Positions 31,385 through 32,293 of a stretch of DNA of 32,293 nucleotides are shown one piece after another (positions within the stretch are counted from its first letter, which is position 1; each line of letters begins with the position of its first letter). The notes under the pieces were generated by a model. The model was not told where the DNA came from. It did no database searches and was given only the letters and a program-made list of their open reading frames with translations. Location: assembly GCF_028716865.1 (NCBI RefSeq), contig NZ_JAQUOY010000027.1, positions 1 through 32,293 on the forward strand. The letters run 5' to 3'. Origin of the DNA: Candidatus Methylomirabilis sp. Lineage in GTDB: Bacteria; Methylomirabilota; Methylomirabilia; Methylomirabilales; Methylomirabilaceae. The position numbers were made by a program, and so were the translations under genes.

Positions 31385-32031
31385 CGGATCTCTCCTTCGT
31401 CCATTGGGGCATCTTGGGACGGTGAAGAAGACGGCTGCGGCCGGGGGCTCCTCGAGCCCATCCACGCTCGCGTGGCGCTAAGGGCTGACACGAGGAAGGC
31501 CGAGCCGGAGACCAGGTATTCGGTGGTCAGCCAGTGGACCACCCAGCCCGTTCCAGGGGCCGGGCTGGCCCACAACCACTGCACCGCTTTGAAAAGCAGC
31601 AGGAGAAAGCCTGCCCAAGCGGTAATTGTCACCAGCAGCCAGTGCCACGACTCAGGTGTCCGCCGGTGAGCTTGAAACAGCAGCGCACCCAGCAGCAACG
31701 ATGCGGCGGGGATGAACCACAGGAGCGGCTCCTGCGGTACAGGGTGGCCTTTGAGTGTCTGGCCAAGGGCGAGTTCCAGGCCCGCAACCGAGATCACGCG
31801 ATGGGCCCAATATGGACCGGCGATCACCCAAGGCAGGAAAAAGAGCCCGAAGGGGATCACGCCCGCCCACGGCAACTTCGCCCAGCGCAGGGAAGACACC
31901 GGTGCCGTCGGCGGCGTCGCGAATGTCCCGCCGCACTGCCAACATGCGCTGGCTCCAGGCACTCTACGCGCACCACAGTCCGGGCAGAGGCCAATCGTGT
32001 GAGTACTCATCGATATTCGCGCACCGTGCAT
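31381..32031 (-). CDS. Zinc-ribbon membrane protein of unknown function
   Basis: About 216 residues from ATG 32031 (GGAAGG 11 bases upstream; ATG 32010 is the alternative and gives the cleaner start MSTHTIGLCPDCG). The N terminus has a zinc ribbon with two CxxC pairs (CPDCG and CWQCGG, 13 residues between them). Four hydrophobic helices follow (about 60-80, 85-100, 112-130 and 140-165), then a Ser/Pro-rich charged tail. I do not recognise the family. The TAG stop overlaps the DUF72 start (ATAG), so the two genes and queG form one transcript. Confidence 0.7.
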   Translation of the reverse strand: MHGARISMSTHTIGLCPDCGARRVPGASACWQCGGTFATPPTAPVSSLRWAKLPWAGVIPFGLFFLPWVIAGPYWAHRVISVAGLELALGQTLKGHPVPQEPLLWFIPAASLLLGALLFQAHRRTPESWHWLLVTITAWAGFLLLLFKAVQWLWASPAPGTGWVVHWLTTEYLVSGSAFLVSALSATRAWMGSRSPRPQPSSSPSQDAPMDEGEIR

Positions 32032-32054
32032 GAAGAGGTTTACCTTCCCACACA

Positions 32055-32087
32055 ACTATACTGTGCAGCCGAAGGCTCTGCTGTCAA
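32055..32087 (-). promoter_or_regulatory. Candidate promoter with long spacer before the zinc-ribbon gene
   Basis: On the - strand, a perfect TTGACA (32087-32082) and TATAGT (32060-32055, 5 of 6) are 21 bases apart. The spacer contains a short AGCC-TTC-GGCT inverted repeat. This is longer than normal and, at best, resembles MerR-type promoters (19-20 bases). If real, transcription starts near 32048. Confidence 0.35.
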
Positions 32088-32104
32088 GGTGTTTCCATTC
32101 GTCA

Positions 32105-32132
32105 TAGCCTTCAGTCTTCAGCCTTTAGTCTA
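32105..32132 (+). repeat. Period-7 degenerate tandem array (4 units)
   Basis: TAGCCTT, CAGTCTT, CAGCCTT and TAGTCTA in 7-base register, consensus YAGYCTT. It shares the CAGTCTT unit with the array before hisS. It lies between the partial ABC-F gene and the zinc-ribbon gene. Confidence 0.8.
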
Positions 32133-32148
32133 TCTACCTGAAAAATAA

Positions 32149-32293
32149 CTACATCAGACTGGATAATCGATCCCATTCCGCCGTCAATTCCACCACCCTT
32201 TGCTTGGCCTGAGTATGCGCATCCAGCGTTTCAAGGCATCGTTCCTTATTCTGGTAGATCTCCGGGTCGGCAAGAGCCTGGGAGAGATCCTGG
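32149..32293 (-). CDS. ABC-F family ATPase, C-terminal end (partial)
   Basis: Only the last 47 codons lie in the window (TAG stop at 32151-32149), running off the right edge. The residues ALADPEIYQNKERCLETLD and ELTAEWDRLSSLM form the helical C-terminal end typical of Uup/EttA-type ABC-F proteins, with the common LADPExY motif followed by a coiled coil and EW(D/E)xL. ABC-F proteins are soluble tandem ATPases that act on the ribosome. The assignment rests on this tail only. Confidence 0.65.
   Translation of the reverse strand, partial: QDLSQALADPEIYQNKERCLETLDAHTQAKQRVVELTAEWDRLSSLM

Noticed and set aside
1-32293. tRNA, rRNA, CRISPR arrays, insertion sequences, prophage genes
   Set aside because: No cloverleaf, rRNA-like segment, spacer-repeat array, transposase or integrase was recognised on either strand.

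Overview
The window is a dense bacterial chromosome segment of moderately high G+C. It has ATGA-type stop/start overlaps, many GTG/TTG starts and no visible mobile element, tRNA, rRNA or CRISPR. The gene content (GlpX-type protein, a hydrogenase-4-like membrane complex, large B12-type radical SAM protein, NtrC-type regulation) and the 7-base intergenic repeats would suit a lineage such as NC10/Candidatus Methylomirabilis. That placement is inference from gene content; no 16S or marker search was possible.

Left half (1-14150, all + strand): yggT-yggU; a GlpX-type protein behind a clear sigma-70 promoter; hisS-aspS; then a maintenance cluster phoH - 7TM-HD phosphodiesterase (PgpH-like) - ybeY - dgkA - era - recO; a zinc alcohol dehydrogenase; a 777-residue radical SAM protein with a duplicated C-terminal helical module; and a cold-shock protein closed by a strong bidirectional terminator.

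Middle (14240-20582, - strand): transcribed right to left, a sensor kinase and NtrC-type regulator are followed by a 31-residue ribosomal protein of the bS22/AURKAIP1-COX24 family (easily missed), then an ECF sigma factor, its zinc-binding anti-sigma factor and a periplasmic Spy/CnrX-like protein. A Tim44-domain protein follows under its own promoter. This looks like an envelope or metal stress signalling block.

Right (20797-28560, - strand): an ArsR-type regulator followed by six genes for a hydrogenase-4/complex-I-like membrane complex (order I-B-C-E-F-G). The small subunit keeps all its Fe-S cysteines, but the large subunit has lost all four Ni-Fe cysteines (CGIC replaced by SGDS, and the C-terminal CxxC is gone). 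It is therefore not a hydrogenase but an Ehr-type (energy-converting hydrogenase related) proton- or sodium-translocating complex of unknown electron partner. This is the most interesting system in the window.

Far right (28735-32293): a SAM methyltransferase (+), then on the - strand a partial ABC-F ATPase, a zinc-ribbon membrane protein, a DUF72 protein that appears to use an ATA start codon, and queG.

Other points: the GlpX-type protein has lost a metal ligand (E57 to K) and the catalytic threonine (T90 to G). Degenerate period-7 arrays occupy the translation-initiation regions of hisS and recO and two other intergenic gaps. An inverted pair of REP-like repeats separates arsR from the complex operon.
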